This document shows positions 1-10,615 of a DNA stretch of 64,000 nucleotides, piece after piece (position 1 is the stretch's first letter; each line of letters begins with the position of its first letter). Made by a program: the position numbers and the translations under genes. Location: NCBI RefSeq assembly GCF_035918155.1, contig NZ_CP109327.1, positions 6,696,001-6,760,000 of the forward strand, read 5' to 3'. The DNA comes from Streptomyces sp. NBC_01591. GTDB lineage: Bacteria > Actinomycetota > Actinomycetes > Streptomycetales > Streptomycetaceae. Below the pieces are notes generated by a model. The model did not search any database and had not been told where the DNA came from. It was given only the letters and a program-made list of their open reading frames with translations.

Positions 1-3000
1 TCGCTGTCGTCGAGCAGGGTCAGCGCGGTCCACACCGGCGGCCGGTGCCGACCGTCCGCAGCAGCCGTGACCACGCATCCTGTCGCGTCGACCGCGGAGA
101 GCAGCTGTACCGGTCCCTTGGGCCCCTGAGGGGCGCCGCCCCGCAGCGCGGTGAGGAGTTGTTCCCCGACCGCTTGAGGATGCAGTGCGGCGATGCGGGC
201 CCCGGCGCCCAGCAGCCCCGCGACGGCGGCCTCGGCGCGCTGCTGCCACAAGGAAGCGTCCGGGGCACGCAGATGAGCGATCAGAAGGTCCGCCGGATTT
301 ACCCAGAGGTTCGCGGACAGCTCGCCCGGCAGGCCGCCGTGCACGCCCGCGTAGTAGTCACGGGCACGCTTCTGGCCCTGCTCGCCGTACGGCACCCAGG
401 CCGGGTGCTCAGGCCCCGTGCTCGCGTAGCCCGTGTCACGGACCCGGGTCCGCCAGTCCTTCACGTCGTAGTAGGTGAGCTGGAAGACCCGCACTCCGTC
501 GGCGCGCAGCCGGGTGCGCTTGACGGCGTCGTCGGCCAGCCTCTCCTTGTGCTTCGGCCCGGCATGGAACTCGTATCCGTCGAGGTAGAGCGCGATCCGC
601 GGACCGGGTGCATCCGTGCGTTCGAAGAGGACGTCGGGACGAGTGCCGTCGAGGACCCGCTGCTGGGAGACCCGCCAGCTGACGGTGGCCCCGTCGACGC
701 CGGTCAGTCGCAGGTCCAGAGAGTACGTTCCGGCCGTGGTCGTGTAGGCGTCCGCGCTGGCCTTGGCCGAGGGCTGCTTCGCCCATTCGCCCAAGGTCTC
801 CAGGAACATGACCTCTAGATCGCTCTCGGCCTGCCGCTCCAGCGGGATCTGGTGGGTGGCCGCGACCGGCGAGGTGGCCCAGCTACCGCCGTCGGCTCCC
901 AGCAGCTCGTCGAACATCTGCCGGACCTCGTTGCGGCTGACCTTGTCGTAGTCGCCGGCTGGTACGCGACGCAGCAGGCAGCGGTGGCAGCCGTCGAGGC
1001 CCTTCTCGATGCATGGGCAGCCGTCGATCACCTCGCGAGCCCTCAGCAGCACTTCGCGGAAGCCGTCGGAGGTGGCGAGCCGGTGCAGGTAGCCGGTGCC
1101 GCCCGGCAGACGGTCGTAGACGACGAGGAAACGACGAGGCCATTCTGGGTCGTTGCCGTCGGGCATGGACGCGGCGGTGAAGGACGCGAGGCGTTCCTTG
1201 ACGCGGGCGACCGACGCGGGAAGCAGGATACGGACGGCCTCGGTGGTCAGCTCGTGGGCCAGGAGAAGGGGGACGTCCTCCCCCTTCCCCTGGCCTTCCG
1301 GGGTACTAGTACGGACCTTGCGGCGCGGGCACCACAGCTGGTGGTGAGCGCTGGCCCTGGTCGCCGCGGCAAGGGATTCGGTGAGTGCGTCCTGGTGGTG
1401 GTCCACGACCGGGCGCCCCTCGGAGGTGGCGCCGCCGCAGCTCGTGCAGACGTAGAACGGGTTGATCCGTATGTCGGCCCCGGCGAGGGGCACGGTGCTG
1501 CTGCCGTCCTGACGGTCGAGGCCCAGATTCAGCGTGCGCACCACCGCCTGGCGGGTGAAGTCGACGCCGAAGACGGCGGTGTCGTGGCGCCAGGAGCCCG
1601 CGGCCAGGTGCACCGGGTCGATGTCCACGGTCGTGAGGACGGCGTACCTCTTGCTGTCGCGCTCGTCCTTGTCGTCGCGGACCCGGGCGTCGTCCCGCTT
1701 GTCGCGCGACATGACCCGCTTCGGTTCGAGAACGCGCTGGACACAGCCGGCGTCCGCGATCTCCCGGCCGCCGCACCGGGGGCAGGGCGAGGCCTCGGCC
1801 TGGGCGTTCTCCGTACGGACGTAGCCGCACGCGGGGCACAGCCGCCACACCGACCAGGCACGACGCTCCGGACTGCCGATGTCCAGGGCCCGGACGACGT
1901 GCTTGTAGCCGTTGACGTAGAAGCTGTTTCCGGGCGCCAGTTCGGACAGCGCGGACCGGCGCGAGCGCTCGTAGTCCCGGACCTCGCTGTGGTAGCTCTT
2001 CTTGGCCCCCTCGGTCTCGGGCTGCTCGGTCCAGTAGAGGGTGGCCTCCAGCTGCGTGGTGGTGTCCGAGAGGGTGTAGTTGGGCAGGAGCCCGAGCTCG
2101 ACGAGAGCTCCGTGGGCACTGGTCTGGTTCAGGTCGCGCAGCAGGTTGCCCGTCGCGTAGCGCTCGGCGCGCAACTCGCGCCATTCGCGTTCCTGCTCGG
2201 GATCGCTGCGCACGAGCTGGTCCATCGCCGTGTCGATGGCGTGGATACGGCGCCGGAGTTCCTCACCGCGGCCGGTCCATTCCTCCTCGGCCTCCTGCAG
2301 CGCGCGCACGATGCCACCGCACGCGTACGCACGCAACTCCTCGGCGGCCTGCTCGGAGACCCCGGTGTCCGGCCGGCCCGGGAGGGAGGGAAAGAGGTCC
2401 AGGAACGATTCGACGAGCACGGCGCCATGGGCGAGGGCCGCGTCCGCGAGCTCCTGGCACCAGGCCGTACTGCCGAACAGCGCCGACACCAGGCGCGGCG
2501 TGGGCTGCAGCGGCTCACCGTCGCTCGTCGTGAGCCGGCCCCGCGCCGCGAGGTCCAGAAGGTGTGCCGTGTACTGGCGGCGCAGGATCTCCACCGCGGA
2601 GAGGTAGCAGCCGGGCGGCACGATGTCCCCGGCGATCATCTCTCGCGGCTCGTCGAGGTAGTACAGGTCGCGGGCCCGGCGGCCGCCGAAGGCCACCACC
2701 AGGGCGTTGCCCGTCTTTCGGCCCGCGCGGCCTGCTCGCTGCACGTAGTTGGCAGGGCCCTTCGGAAGCGATCCCAGCAGGACCGCGGACAGGTCTCCGA
2801 TGTCGATGCCGAGCTCCAGAGTCGGAGTGCACGACAGCACATTCGGGTCGGTGTAGTGGGTGCCGTCGCGGAAGGCCCGCTCCACGCGCTCCCGCTGGGG
2901 CCGGGTGAGCATGCCGGTGTGTTCGGCCGTGACCACCCGGAAGGTGCCACCTGTCCGGTACAGGTGCCGGTAGTAGTCATCGCGGTAGTCGCGCGGCCGG

Positions 3001-6000
3001 GGGCCGCCGAAGCTGGTGGAACCGGAGGACGGCACCGTGGCCTGACCCGGTTGTGGCGCGGTGATCTGCCCGCGGCACCGGTACCGAGGACAGGGATGGC
3101 CGTACCAGCGGGTCCGCCGGGAGGGATGGACCACCTGCTGCCAGCCGCATGCCTCACAGGTGACGAAGGCCTTGTTGACGATGTCGTCCTCGAGCAGCCG
3201 CACCTCGATGTGGCCGGGCTGCAGGCCGTAGACCTTCGTCGTCCGGTCCTGTGCCGTCCGCACCGCGAGGAGCCCCTCGTCGACGAGGACGGGCAGCAGC
3301 CTGCGGAGATACTCGGCCGCCCCGGGGGCGTCGAGGCCCAGGCACCGGCGCGCCCAGTCCTGGTACCAGCCGGCGCGGGCTGTCGTCGAGTCGAAGTCGG
3401 ACCTGCCCTTGTCACCGTCGAGCAGGAAGCGCGGCGCGGCCACACTGTCGGGGAACGCTGGCATGCCGTCGGGCCGGCCGCCCCAGATCTTGAACCGGGT
3501 CACCCCGGCGTCCTTCATCCACGGCTCCAGCCACCGGTGCCGGACCCCGCCGCGCAGCCGGACCCGCTCCAGCAACCCGCGGACGAAGGCCAGATAGCGC
3601 TCGGCCGTCGGCAGGCCGGTGCCGAGCAGCTGACCGGGCAGGGCCATGTGTACGTCGCGGGCGAGCATAGTGATCTGGTGCTGGTCCTCGATGACGACCT
3701 CGGCGGCCGCCGTCCGGGTCAGCTCCAGGGTGCGGCCCTGCCGGGAACGGAGCCCGAACTCCATGACGGTGGCGAAGGCGAGCCGCTCTCCGATGAGCTT
3801 CCAGGTCCGAAGGTCGCCCGTGCCCCGCCCGGAGAGCAGCCGGTCCACGCCCGGCTCGTCGTACAGATCGGGCGGGACGACAGCCGCGAGGGCCTGCGGA
3901 TCCTCGACGGAGTCGAGCACGTTCCCGATCAGGTCGTTGAGAGCCGACGGCTTGCCGGACTCGTCCAGGTTGCGCGCAAGGAGTGAGCGCAGCGAGAACG
4001 TGAACGACCGGTTCGCCACGTAACCCGCACGGTGGGCGGCGTCCTGGGTCGAGTCGTTGAACAGGAGGGTCTTGCGCTCCTCCGCTTCGAGCGCGACCTC
4101 CTGACCGGTGAACAGCTGGGTCACTGTCGCGGCTGCCAGGGCGGCCGGCCGAGTGCCGAGGAAACGCATCGCGTTGTCGGTGTCGCAGGCGGGGCAGCGC
4201 TGATCGGCGGCGGCTCGGTCGGCGGTCTTCTTCTCGGTGATCGCCAGGACGAAGCTGGCGTCCTGCAGGTTCCCGGTGTCCTGGGCGACCGGTAGCCGGT
4301 ATGTCCCCTGAGCACCGTCCAGGATCAGCGCCGGTGGCTGTCCGCCTCCCGTCGCGGGGCGGGACTGGCTGACCGCCGCCAGCGTGTCCTCCTGTTCCGC
4401 AGGCGTGGCGGCGATGAAATAGCGGACCCGCCGCTTCTCCCGTCCCACGCTGGCGCGCCAGATCTTGTCGTGGGCCATCACGAGCTGCTGGGGATCGGCC
4501 TCCGGGGAGACGGCCGCCCAGCCGGAGCGGCCGCAGTTGCGGCAGTACACGGCGGGCAGCCTTATGCTCGCCTGTCGCACGGCGGTGTCCGCGCCGATCG
4601 CCGACTGCGCGCGATGCGAGCGTGCCACGTACCCGATCTGACCGGCTTCGGGCTCCTCGTCGCCCTCAGGGGGCGACGCGGGCAGGGCGGAGCGCCGAGC
4701 GCGATCGTCCTCGTACCAGTGGAACTCGGGCTTGCCGGGGCCGACTCCGCGCACGATCCGGCCGACCGGCCGGACCCACAGGTGGGTCTCCACGTGAAGC
4801 AGGGGCCGCGGGCGGCGCTCGTCCGACTCCGGATCACGGGCGGCCGACAGCAGGGCGACGAACCGCGCGAGCGCGGCGAGGGCGAGGCGGGGATTCTCCC
4901 GGGCGGTCCGGCCCCACGTGTACCCGAACCGGCCGAGGCGGTCGCGGAGCTCCCATTCGCTCAGCGGGTCCCCGTCGAGAAGGGACAGCACCCCCTGAGT
5001 GAAGTCGTGCTGCTTGAGCAGCCGTCCGATCTCGAAGGCGGACAGGCCCTGCTGTCCCAGCATCCGTGCCGCCAGGGCGTTGAGATCGAGCTTGTCCGGA
5101 CGGGACACCACATCGGGGCCGCCCGAGCAGGCGATGACCTCCTCGGGCGAAGGCGGTTCGGGCAGACCGTAGTTCACCGGCCCGGTGAACTGCTCGGGCG
5201 TCATCCGTTCCTCGCCCACCAGTGCGTCCGGGGAGAACGGCATCCCGAAGACCTGCGCCGCCGCCTCCAGGATGGAGCCGGGGCCGGCCCCGGGGCCGGA
5301 CTCGCCGAGGGTCGCCGAGGTCGCCACCGGGCAGATCGAACCGAGGGGACGCCCGGGCTCGCTCTGGCCCGTGGTCATCGCCAGGCGGCGCAGCAGCATG
5401 GCGACGTCCGTGCCCTGCGCCCCGTCGTAGGTGTGGAACTCGTCCAGCACCACGTACTGGATCCTGGAGTCCTGCCACAGCGCGCGGTCCTCGGTCCGCT
5501 GGAGCAGCAGATCGAGCATCTTGTAGTTCGTGATGAGCAGGTCGGGCGGCGACTGCCGCATCTCCTCGCGCCGCGTCATCACCCGGCGGAAGTCGGTGTC
5601 CGGCCGGTCGCCGATGTAGAGCCCCGCCGTCACCTGCGCCAGGTCCGGCTGTGAGAGATAGTCGCCGATGCGGCTGGCCTGATCGGTGGCGAGCGCGTTC
5701 ATCGGATAGAGCAGCACGGCCTTGACCCCGTGCCGGCCGAGGGCTTTCTCGCGGCGGCAGTGGTCGAGGACGGGGACGAGGAACGACTCGGTCTTCCCGG
5801 AACCAGTCCCCGTCGTGACCAGCGTCGGCAGGGCGGGCCCGTGGAGCGTGCTCAGCCGCTCGTACGCCTTCGCCTGATGCCGGTACGGGGTGAATCCCGG
5901 GTTCCACTCCAGGTGCTTCTCCCAGCCGGCATCGGCCTTGTGGAAGGGAGTTCTGATCCGCAGATAGGGGCCGCGGAACATTCCGGTCTCGGGATGCTCG

Positions 6001-6110
6001 AGGAACCGCTCCAGCGCCCGACGGGTGTCCTCGTCGGTGAGCGCGTACGTCGTCGTGAGGTACTGGGTGAGACTGCCCCGCAGCTGCGCGGCGGCCAGCG
6101 TGGGCCTCAC
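1..6110 (-). CDS. Giant DEAD/DEAH helicase with DUF1998/MZB zinc module and Vsr-like C-terminal nuclease domain (3' end outside window)
   Basis: The frame is open from a GTG at 6110 (AAGGAG six bases upstream) to the left edge, at least 2036 codons, and continues beyond it. Residues about 101-107 are GTGSGKT (Walker A) and DEFH lies near 223, so the N-terminal third is an SF2 helicase core. CxC-x7-CxxC near residue 1700 is the four-cysteine MZB/DUF1998 signature of MrfA/YprA-type helicases. Around residues 1820-1885, LDGYEFHAG and a later G-V-x-V-F-Q-L-T-x-x-D resemble DUF559/Vsr-like (MTES_1575) endonucleases. DUF1998 helicases occur in DISARM (DrmB) and in DNA repair; fusion to a nuclease favours defence, which is inference. 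The gene is divergent from the helicase-PLD gene, separated by 227 bp that must hold both promoters. Confidence 0.85.
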   Translation of the reverse strand, partial: MRPTLAAAQLRGSLTQYLTTTYALTDEDTRRALERFLEHPETGMFRGPYLRIRTPFHKADAGWEKHLEWNPGFTPYRHQAKAYERLSTLHGPALPTLVTTGTGSGKTESFLVPVLDHCRREKALGRHGVKAVLLYPMNALATDQASRIGDYLSQPDLAQVTAGLYIGDRPDTDFRRVMTRREEMRQSPPDLLITNYKMLDLLLQRTEDRALWQDSRIQYVVLDEFHTYDGAQGTDVAMLLRRLAMTTGQSEPGRPLGSICPVATSATLGESGPGAGPGSILEAAAQVFGMPFSPDALVGEERMTPEQFTGPVNYGLPEPPSPEEVIACSGGPDVVSRPDKLDLNALAARMLGQQGLSAFEIGRLLKQHDFTQGVLSLLDGDPLSEWELRDRLGRFGYTWGRTARENPRLALAALARFVALLSAARDPESDERRPRPLLHVETHLWVRPVGRIVRGVGPGKPEFHWYEDDRARRSALPASPPEGDEEPEAGQIGYVARSHRAQSAIGADTAVRQASIRLPAVYCRNCGRSGWAAVSPEADPQQLVMAHDKIWRASVGREKRRVRYFIAATPAEQEDTLAAVSQSRPATGGGQPPALILDGAQGTYRLPVAQDTGNLQDASFVLAITEKKTADRAAADQRCPACDTDNAMRFLGTRPAALAAATVTQLFTGQEVALEAEERKTLLFNDSTQDAAHRAGYVANRSFTFSLRSLLARNLDESGKPSALNDLIGNVLDSVEDPQALAAVVPPDLYDEPGVDRLLSGRGTGDLRTWKLIGERLAFATVMEFGLRSRQGRTLELTRTAAAEVVIEDQHQITMLARDVHMALPGQLLGTGLPTAERYLAFVRGLLERVRLRGGVRHRWLEPWMKDAGVTRFKIWGGRPDGMPAFPDSVAAPRFLLDGDKGRSDFDSTTARAGWYQDWARRCLGLDAPGAAEYLRRLLPVLVDEGLLAVRTAQDRTTKVYGLQPGHIEVRLLEDDIVNKAFVTCEACGWQQVVHPSRRTRWYGHPCPRYRCRGQITAPQPGQATVPSSGSTSFGGPRPRDYRDDYYRHLYRTGGTFRVVTAEHTGMLTRPQRERVERAFRDGTHYTDPNVLSCTPTLELGIDIGDLSAVLLGSLPKGPANYVQRAGRAGRKTGNALVVAFGGRRARDLYYLDEPREMIAGDIVPPGCYLSAVEILRRQYTAHLLDLAARGRLTTSDGEPLQPTPRLVSALFGSTAWCQELADAALAHGAVLVESFLDLFPSLPGRPDTGVSEQAAEELRAYACGGIVRALQEAEEEWTGRGEELRRRIHAIDTAMDQLVRSDPEQEREWRELRAERYATGNLLRDLNQTSAHGALVELGLLPNYTLSDTTTQLEATLYWTEQPETEGAKKSYHSEVRDYERSRRSALSELAPGNSFYVNGYKHVVRALDIGSPERRAWSVWRLCPACGYVRTENAQAEASPCPRCGGREIADAGCVQRVLEPKRVMSRDKRDDARVRDDKDERDSKRYAVLTTVDIDPVHLAAGSWRHDTAVFGVDFTRQAVVRTLNLGLDRQDGSSTVPLAGADIRINPFYVCTSCGGATSEGRPVVDHHQDALTESLAAATRASAHHQLWCPRRKVRTSTPEGQGKGEDVPLLLAHELTTEAVRILLPASVARVKERLASFTAASMPDGNDPEWPRRFLVVYDRLPGGTGYLHRLATSDGFREVLLRAREVIDGCPCIEKGLDGCHRCLLRRVPAGDYDKVSRNEVRQMFDELLGADGGSWATSPVAATHQIPLERQAESDLEVMFLETLGEWAKQPSAKASADAYTTTAGTYSLDLRLTGVDGATVSWRVSQQRVLDGTRPDVLFERTDAPGPRIALYLDGYEFHAGPKHKERLADDAVKRTRLRADGVRVFQLTYYDVKDWRTRVRDTGYASTGPEHPAWVPYGEQGQKRARDYYAGVHGGLPGELSANLWVNPADLLIAHLRAPDASLWQQRAEAAVAGLLGAGARIAALHPQAVGEQLLTALRGGAPQGPKGPVQLLSAVDATGCVVTAAADGRHRPPVWTALTLLDDS

Positions 6111-6337
6111 GACGTTCTCCTTCGCTTCGTGCCAGTTCGGTGAGCTGCGTCAACGGTATATGTGGCCTCGGACAGGCGGTTCCGCAGTCCAGTTGACGAG
6201 GACCGGGGCATGGCCGAATAGGACCGATCCGAGTCTCGAAGCTTTCCATTCCCGCTGTGGAGGCCACGGCTTTCACGTAACAGGAGGTGCCGGGACCTCC
6301 GTAAGATCTACCATTCGCGAGCTGACAAGGGGGAGCT

Positions 6338-9300
6338 TTGGGCTGGCGCGAGGAGATCACCACGGCGGTCGACGAATGGATCGCCGTGGAAGGGGGAACA
6401 GGTCAGCGCCCGCGGTGGCGAAGGATCGGCCGCGCGGCCCGGGCCGGCGAGCCGGGCGGCTATGCCGTGGATCTGCGCGGCACCGAACTCAACCCCGACC
6501 AGCTCGAAAGCCTGCGTCTCGCCGGGCCCGAGGAATCGGGTGTGGAGGCCGGCTTCGCCGTCACCGAAACCATGCAGAGCGGTTCGTCGCTGACCGTCAA
6601 AGTCGCCGAATTCGCGGACCCGGTCGATCCCTTCCTCTGGGTTCTGCAACAGCCCCCCACCTTTCTGCTGGAAACCCTGAGAGACGGCATCGCCGGGTTG
6701 GGGGACACTCCGCTCGGTAGCCTGCTTGCTTCCGGCAGCCCCGCCGGAGAGCCTGCCCGGACCGAGGTACCGGCCGGCCTCTTTCCCGAGCAGGAGGAGG
6801 CGTACAGGGCCTGCCTGGGGACCGGCGTACGCCTCGTGTGGGGGCCACCCGGCACAGGGAAGACGATGGTGCTCACACTGGCCATCGGCGATCTGATCGC
6901 CGCGGGCAAGAGGGTCCTGCTCGTCTCCGCGACCAACATCGCCGTGGACAACGCCCTGAAGGGCGTCATGAGGGGACGCCGCCACAGCCCGGGCGACATC
7001 GTCCGCGTAGGCCCGCCCCAGCTCAAGGAGATCGCCGACGACCCGCAGGTGTCCCTTCCCCTCATGGTCCGGGCCCGGCTGGCCGACGTCGAGAGTCGGC
7101 GTGCCCGGGTGTCAGTGGAACTGCTGGGCATCCGAAGCCGCGCGGAGGACCTGTCGGAGCTGGAGGCGAGCCTCGTACGGTTCGATGCGGAGGTCTATGC
7201 GGAGGCCAGGGCTCTGGTGACCGAGCCGTTCGGCGATGCGGCGTCGCGCGATGTACGGGTGTCGGAACTGAAGAAGGCCGCCCGGGAGGTCGGCCAGAGC
7301 CTGGCGGCAGCCGAGCAGGACCTGAACAGGGCGCTGAAGGACCGGGACGACGCCGAGGACTCCCGCCACCTCTGGAAGCAGGTCGACGCCCTCCTCGACG
7401 AGGCCGACGGGGTGGAACACGCTGCCACGGCAGCCGAGTCCGCCGCTCTTCAGAGCCAGGAGCGGCTGCGCGAGACGCAGCGCGACCTGCGCGAGGTCGA
7501 GAACCGGACAGGGCTCGCCAAGCTGCGTTCACGAGCTGAGCGAACCGATGCCCAGGCCGCGTGCGGTGACGCGGGGGTCCAGTTCCGAGAGGCACACGAC
7601 CATGCCCTCAAGGCCCGCGACATCGCGGATCGCCGCCGGGCCCAGATCGCGGTCCAGGCCGAGGAGATGACTCGGGCGATCCCCTTCTCCGACACCGAGA
7701 TCGACCGACGTGACAAGGCGGCGCGCGGCGCCGCCACCCACCACCGGACCCTGACCCGGTCCCTGGGCGAACTTCGCACGGCTCTCGCCACGGCCGAGGA
7801 CGAAGCCGGACGCGCGCACCTCGCCGAGACGCTCATCGCCACCGCCGAGGAACAGGGCTGGCCGGCCCGGCACGGGAAGGCCGCGGCCCTGCGTCCCATC
7901 GTCGCCTCCGAAGCGGCTCGGAAGGGCCCGCTGGAGGAGCGGTACAAGCAGATTCAGGAGGAGTACGAGCGCCTCGCCCGCGACGCGCAGGGCGAGATCA
8001 TCAAGAACGCCCGTCTCGTCGCCACGACCCTGGCCCGCTTCCGTACCAACCGGCATGTCTTCTCCGGTCACTACGACGTGGTCCTCATCGACGAGGTCGG
8101 CGCCGCCTCTCTGCCCGAGGTCCTGCTCGCCGTCTCCCACGCCCAGCAGACGGCTGTGCTCCTCGGGGACTTCATGCAGCTGGGCCCGGTCGTTCCCCGA
8201 GCGCTGAAGGACAAGAAGCGCCCTGACATCCAGCGCTGGCTGGTTCCGGACGTGTTCCAGCACTGCGGTATCACCGACCCGGCGGCAGCGCGGACACACC
8301 CCGCCTGTACGACCCTGGTGACCCAGAACCGGTTCGGCCGTGCCGTGATGGGCCTCGTGAACGGCCTGGCCTACGGCGGTGTGCTTCAGGCCGGCCCCGT
8401 CGTACGGAGCCCCAGGAGCCCCGAGGATCCGGAGATCGTCCTTATCGACACCGACGGGCTCCACGAACTCGCCCATGTCCATCTCACGGGCCCGAGCAAG
8501 GGCTGGTGGCCCGCGGGCCCCCTCATCTCCCGGGCCCTGATCGATCTGCACGGCGGGGACGGCGAGACCACGGGCGTTGTGACCCCGTACGGAGACCAGG
8601 CCGAGGCCACGTTGGAGGCACTTCGCGACATCGAACGGGATGGTGGTCCGAGCGCCGAGGTCGGCACCGCGCACCGGTTCCAGGGCCGGGAGTTCCCCAT
8701 CGTCGTCTTCGACACCGTCGAGGGCGAACACAGCCGGGCCGCTGTGGATGGCGAAGGCATCGCGCGCACCGGAGGCGAGCGACTGGATGCGCAGCGGGAT
8801 CAGGCTGTTCAACGTGGCCATGACCCGCGTACAGACTCGTGTGTACGTCATCGCGAGCGGCACACGCATCCGGGAGGTGGCACGGAAGGCGCCGGACTCC
8901 CCGTTCGGACAGCTGGACGCCCTCATCGGCACGTCCGGAGTGCGGGTTCTCCCCGCCAAGTCTCTGATCACGCCGCCCGAACTGAACGTGCCACGCGGGG
9001 AGTTCGGCGACCGTCTGGCGGAGGTCCTCTCGCGGCACGTGGAGGTCAGTGATGTCGACGACGAGACGACGTTCTACGCGTCCTTCGTCGCAGCCATCAG
9101 AAGCGCGCGGACATCCCTGTGGCTGTGGACCCCCTGGGTGGCCAGGCGCGTCCGGATGATCCTCCCGGAGCTGCGCGCGGCGGTCGACCGGGGTGTACGG
9201 GTGACCGTTTTCGTCCGCGACCCCAGTGACCAGCTCCAGAAGAAGCCGGCGAACCTGTCTCTCGTCGAGGACCTGCGTGCGGTCGTCCACACGGTCGTCC

Positions 9301-9638
9301 CGATGCACGTCATGCATCAGAAGATCGTGGTCGTGGACGAAAAGACCGTGATGCTCGGCAGCCTCAACGCCCTGTCGCAGAGCTGGACCCGCGAGGTGAT
9401 GGTCACGATGCGCGGCGCCTACTTCGCCCGCAAGATCCTCACTCACGAGCATGCCGAGATCTTCGCCCGCCCGCCGAAGTGCCCCCGGTGCGGGCAGGAC
9501 GACATCGAGATCAGGCGCGGTGCGAAGGAGAACTGGTACTGGCGCTGCTACAACAGCCAGTGCCCGACGGGCGGCGGCAACAAGGCATGGAAGAAGGACA
9601 TCGACCTCTGGCGCCGCCCGGGCAGCGTAAAGCGGTAG
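6338..9638 (+). pseudogene. SF1 (COG1112-type) helicase fused to phospholipase D nuclease, Mokosh type II (MkoC)-like, split by a frameshift
   Basis: It starts at TTG 6338 behind AAGGGGGAG. Walker A GPPGTGKT is near residue 170. A long charged coiled-coil insert (about 240-560) follows, then LIDEVGAASLPE (Walker B), a GDFMQLGP motif and AHRFQGREF. This frame continues as nonsense to a stop at 9052. The last helicase motif, RLFNVAMTR, is in the +1 frame, as is everything after it: a PLD domain with HQKIVVVDEKTVMLGSLN (HxK-x4-D-x6-GSxN) and a C-terminal zinc ribbon (CPRC...C-x4-C), ending at 9638. The frame changes between about 8730 and 8748. An ATG at 8748 could start the second part separately. 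A COG1112 helicase plus PLD in one chain is the Mokosh type II layout. It may be a true mutation, an assembly error or a recoded site. Confidence 0.8.
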
Positions 9639-9639
9639 C

Positions 9640-10572
9640 TCACCGCGAGCTGCGCGGGACGCCCTCCTCCAGGCGCTTCCGGCCGATGTAGCCGATGCGC
9701 ACACGGCCCTCCTCGGTGACCACCCGCAGGTGGATGCGGCCGGGCCTCGGCCGGAACCGGGTGTGGAGGCTGAACAGCCGCTTCTCCCCGTCCGTGTCGG
9801 TGAAGTTGCACAGCCCGAGTCTGATCCGGGTGTCGCTCTCGGGGACTACCTTGATGGGCCAGACAGGTTCCGAATCGCCGGGCTTCCAGGCCTCGGCCGC
9901 CGCATTGAGCGAGAGAAGCGCAGCCCGGACCGAGGGCACGGAGACACCCGGGAGGTTCCTCAGGTCGTCCTCCACGCCAGGGGCGAACTGGAGCGAGGCG
10001 AAGAGACTTTCGCGTTCCTCCCACAGCTGCGCGCCGGAGGTGACGGCGTTCGCCGCGCTCTCGCGTATCCAGTCGGCGTGTTCCGCCACGTGCTCGGGTG
10101 TCGAGGCGTGCCGGACCTCCGCGCTGTCCTCCTGGACCTCGTCCTCGTCGACGAGGACGTACTCGACACTCAGCCAGGAGGCCTCCCAGGGCCGGGCGGT
10201 GGGAAGGCTGACGGCCAGCGTGTCCATGAGATGGGCGGCGGCGAGCCCGAGAACCCGGTCGCCGTCGTGACGGTACTCGACCTCCTGATCCTCGGGAGGG
10301 GCCGGCAGCACCGTGGAGTGCGGGGACTTGCGGTTGAGCAGCCGCATGAACCGCCAGTGGTCGCGGTTCTGGCTCTCGTTCCGCCACTGGGCGAGGTAGT
10401 AGCCGGGAGCGATCTCCAGGTCCTCCAGCCGGACCTCACTGACGAGACTCGCCCCGTTGTCCACCCGCCTGACCGCCTGGCAGACCTTCACGAAATCGCG
10501 CATGGCCTGCCCGGCCTCGTCCTGCGAGCAGTCGGAGACGCAGGATTTCTCGTTGAAGAACATGAGCACCAT
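9640..10572 (-). CDS. Unknown 310-aa protein, third gene of DUF262/DUF3696 operon
   Basis: The ATG at 10572 follows an AAGGGGGG ribosome site, giving 310 residues. It lies 43 bp behind the DUF3696 ATPase gene, in the same direction, so it is probably co-transcribed. No catalytic motif or membrane segment is recognised. The N-terminus reads MVLMFFNEKSC and contains two early cysteines; the C-terminal third is basic and beta-rich in appearance (RIHLRVVTEEGRVRIGYIG). Its constant partners here are a DUF262 protein and an OLD/RecF-like ATPase, so a role as effector or specificity subunit is possible, but this is context only. It converges with the helicase-PLD gene, whose stop is 1 bp away. Confidence 0.75.
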   Translation of the reverse strand: MVLMFFNEKSCVSDCSQDEAGQAMRDFVKVCQAVRRVDNGASLVSEVRLEDLEIAPGYYLAQWRNESQNRDHWRFMRLLNRKSPHSTVLPAPPEDQEVEYRHDGDRVLGLAAAHLMDTLAVSLPTARPWEASWLSVEYVLVDEDEVQEDSAEVRHASTPEHVAEHADWIRESAANAVTSGAQLWEERESLFASLQFAPGVEDDLRNLPGVSVPSVRAALLSLNAAAEAWKPGDSEPVWPIKVVPESDTRIRLGLCNFTDTDGEKRLFSLHTRFRPRPGRIHLRVVTEEGRVRIGYIGRKRLEEGVPRSSR

Positions 10573-10615
10573 GAAGCGCCCCCCTTTGTGGCTTCCGGAA
10601 CTGACAGGCGGGCGG

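Noticed and set aside
852..3986. Long + strand open frame (1044 codons)
   Set aside because: It is antisense to the giant helicase, has no family motifs and an unusual Gly/Arg/Val-rich composition; a GC shadow.
1..9638. Complete DISARM locus
   Set aside because: The DUF1998 and PLD modules are fused to other helicases than in DrmB and DrmC, and the DrmD/DrmMI-like genes lie far away, so a full DISARM call is not supported.
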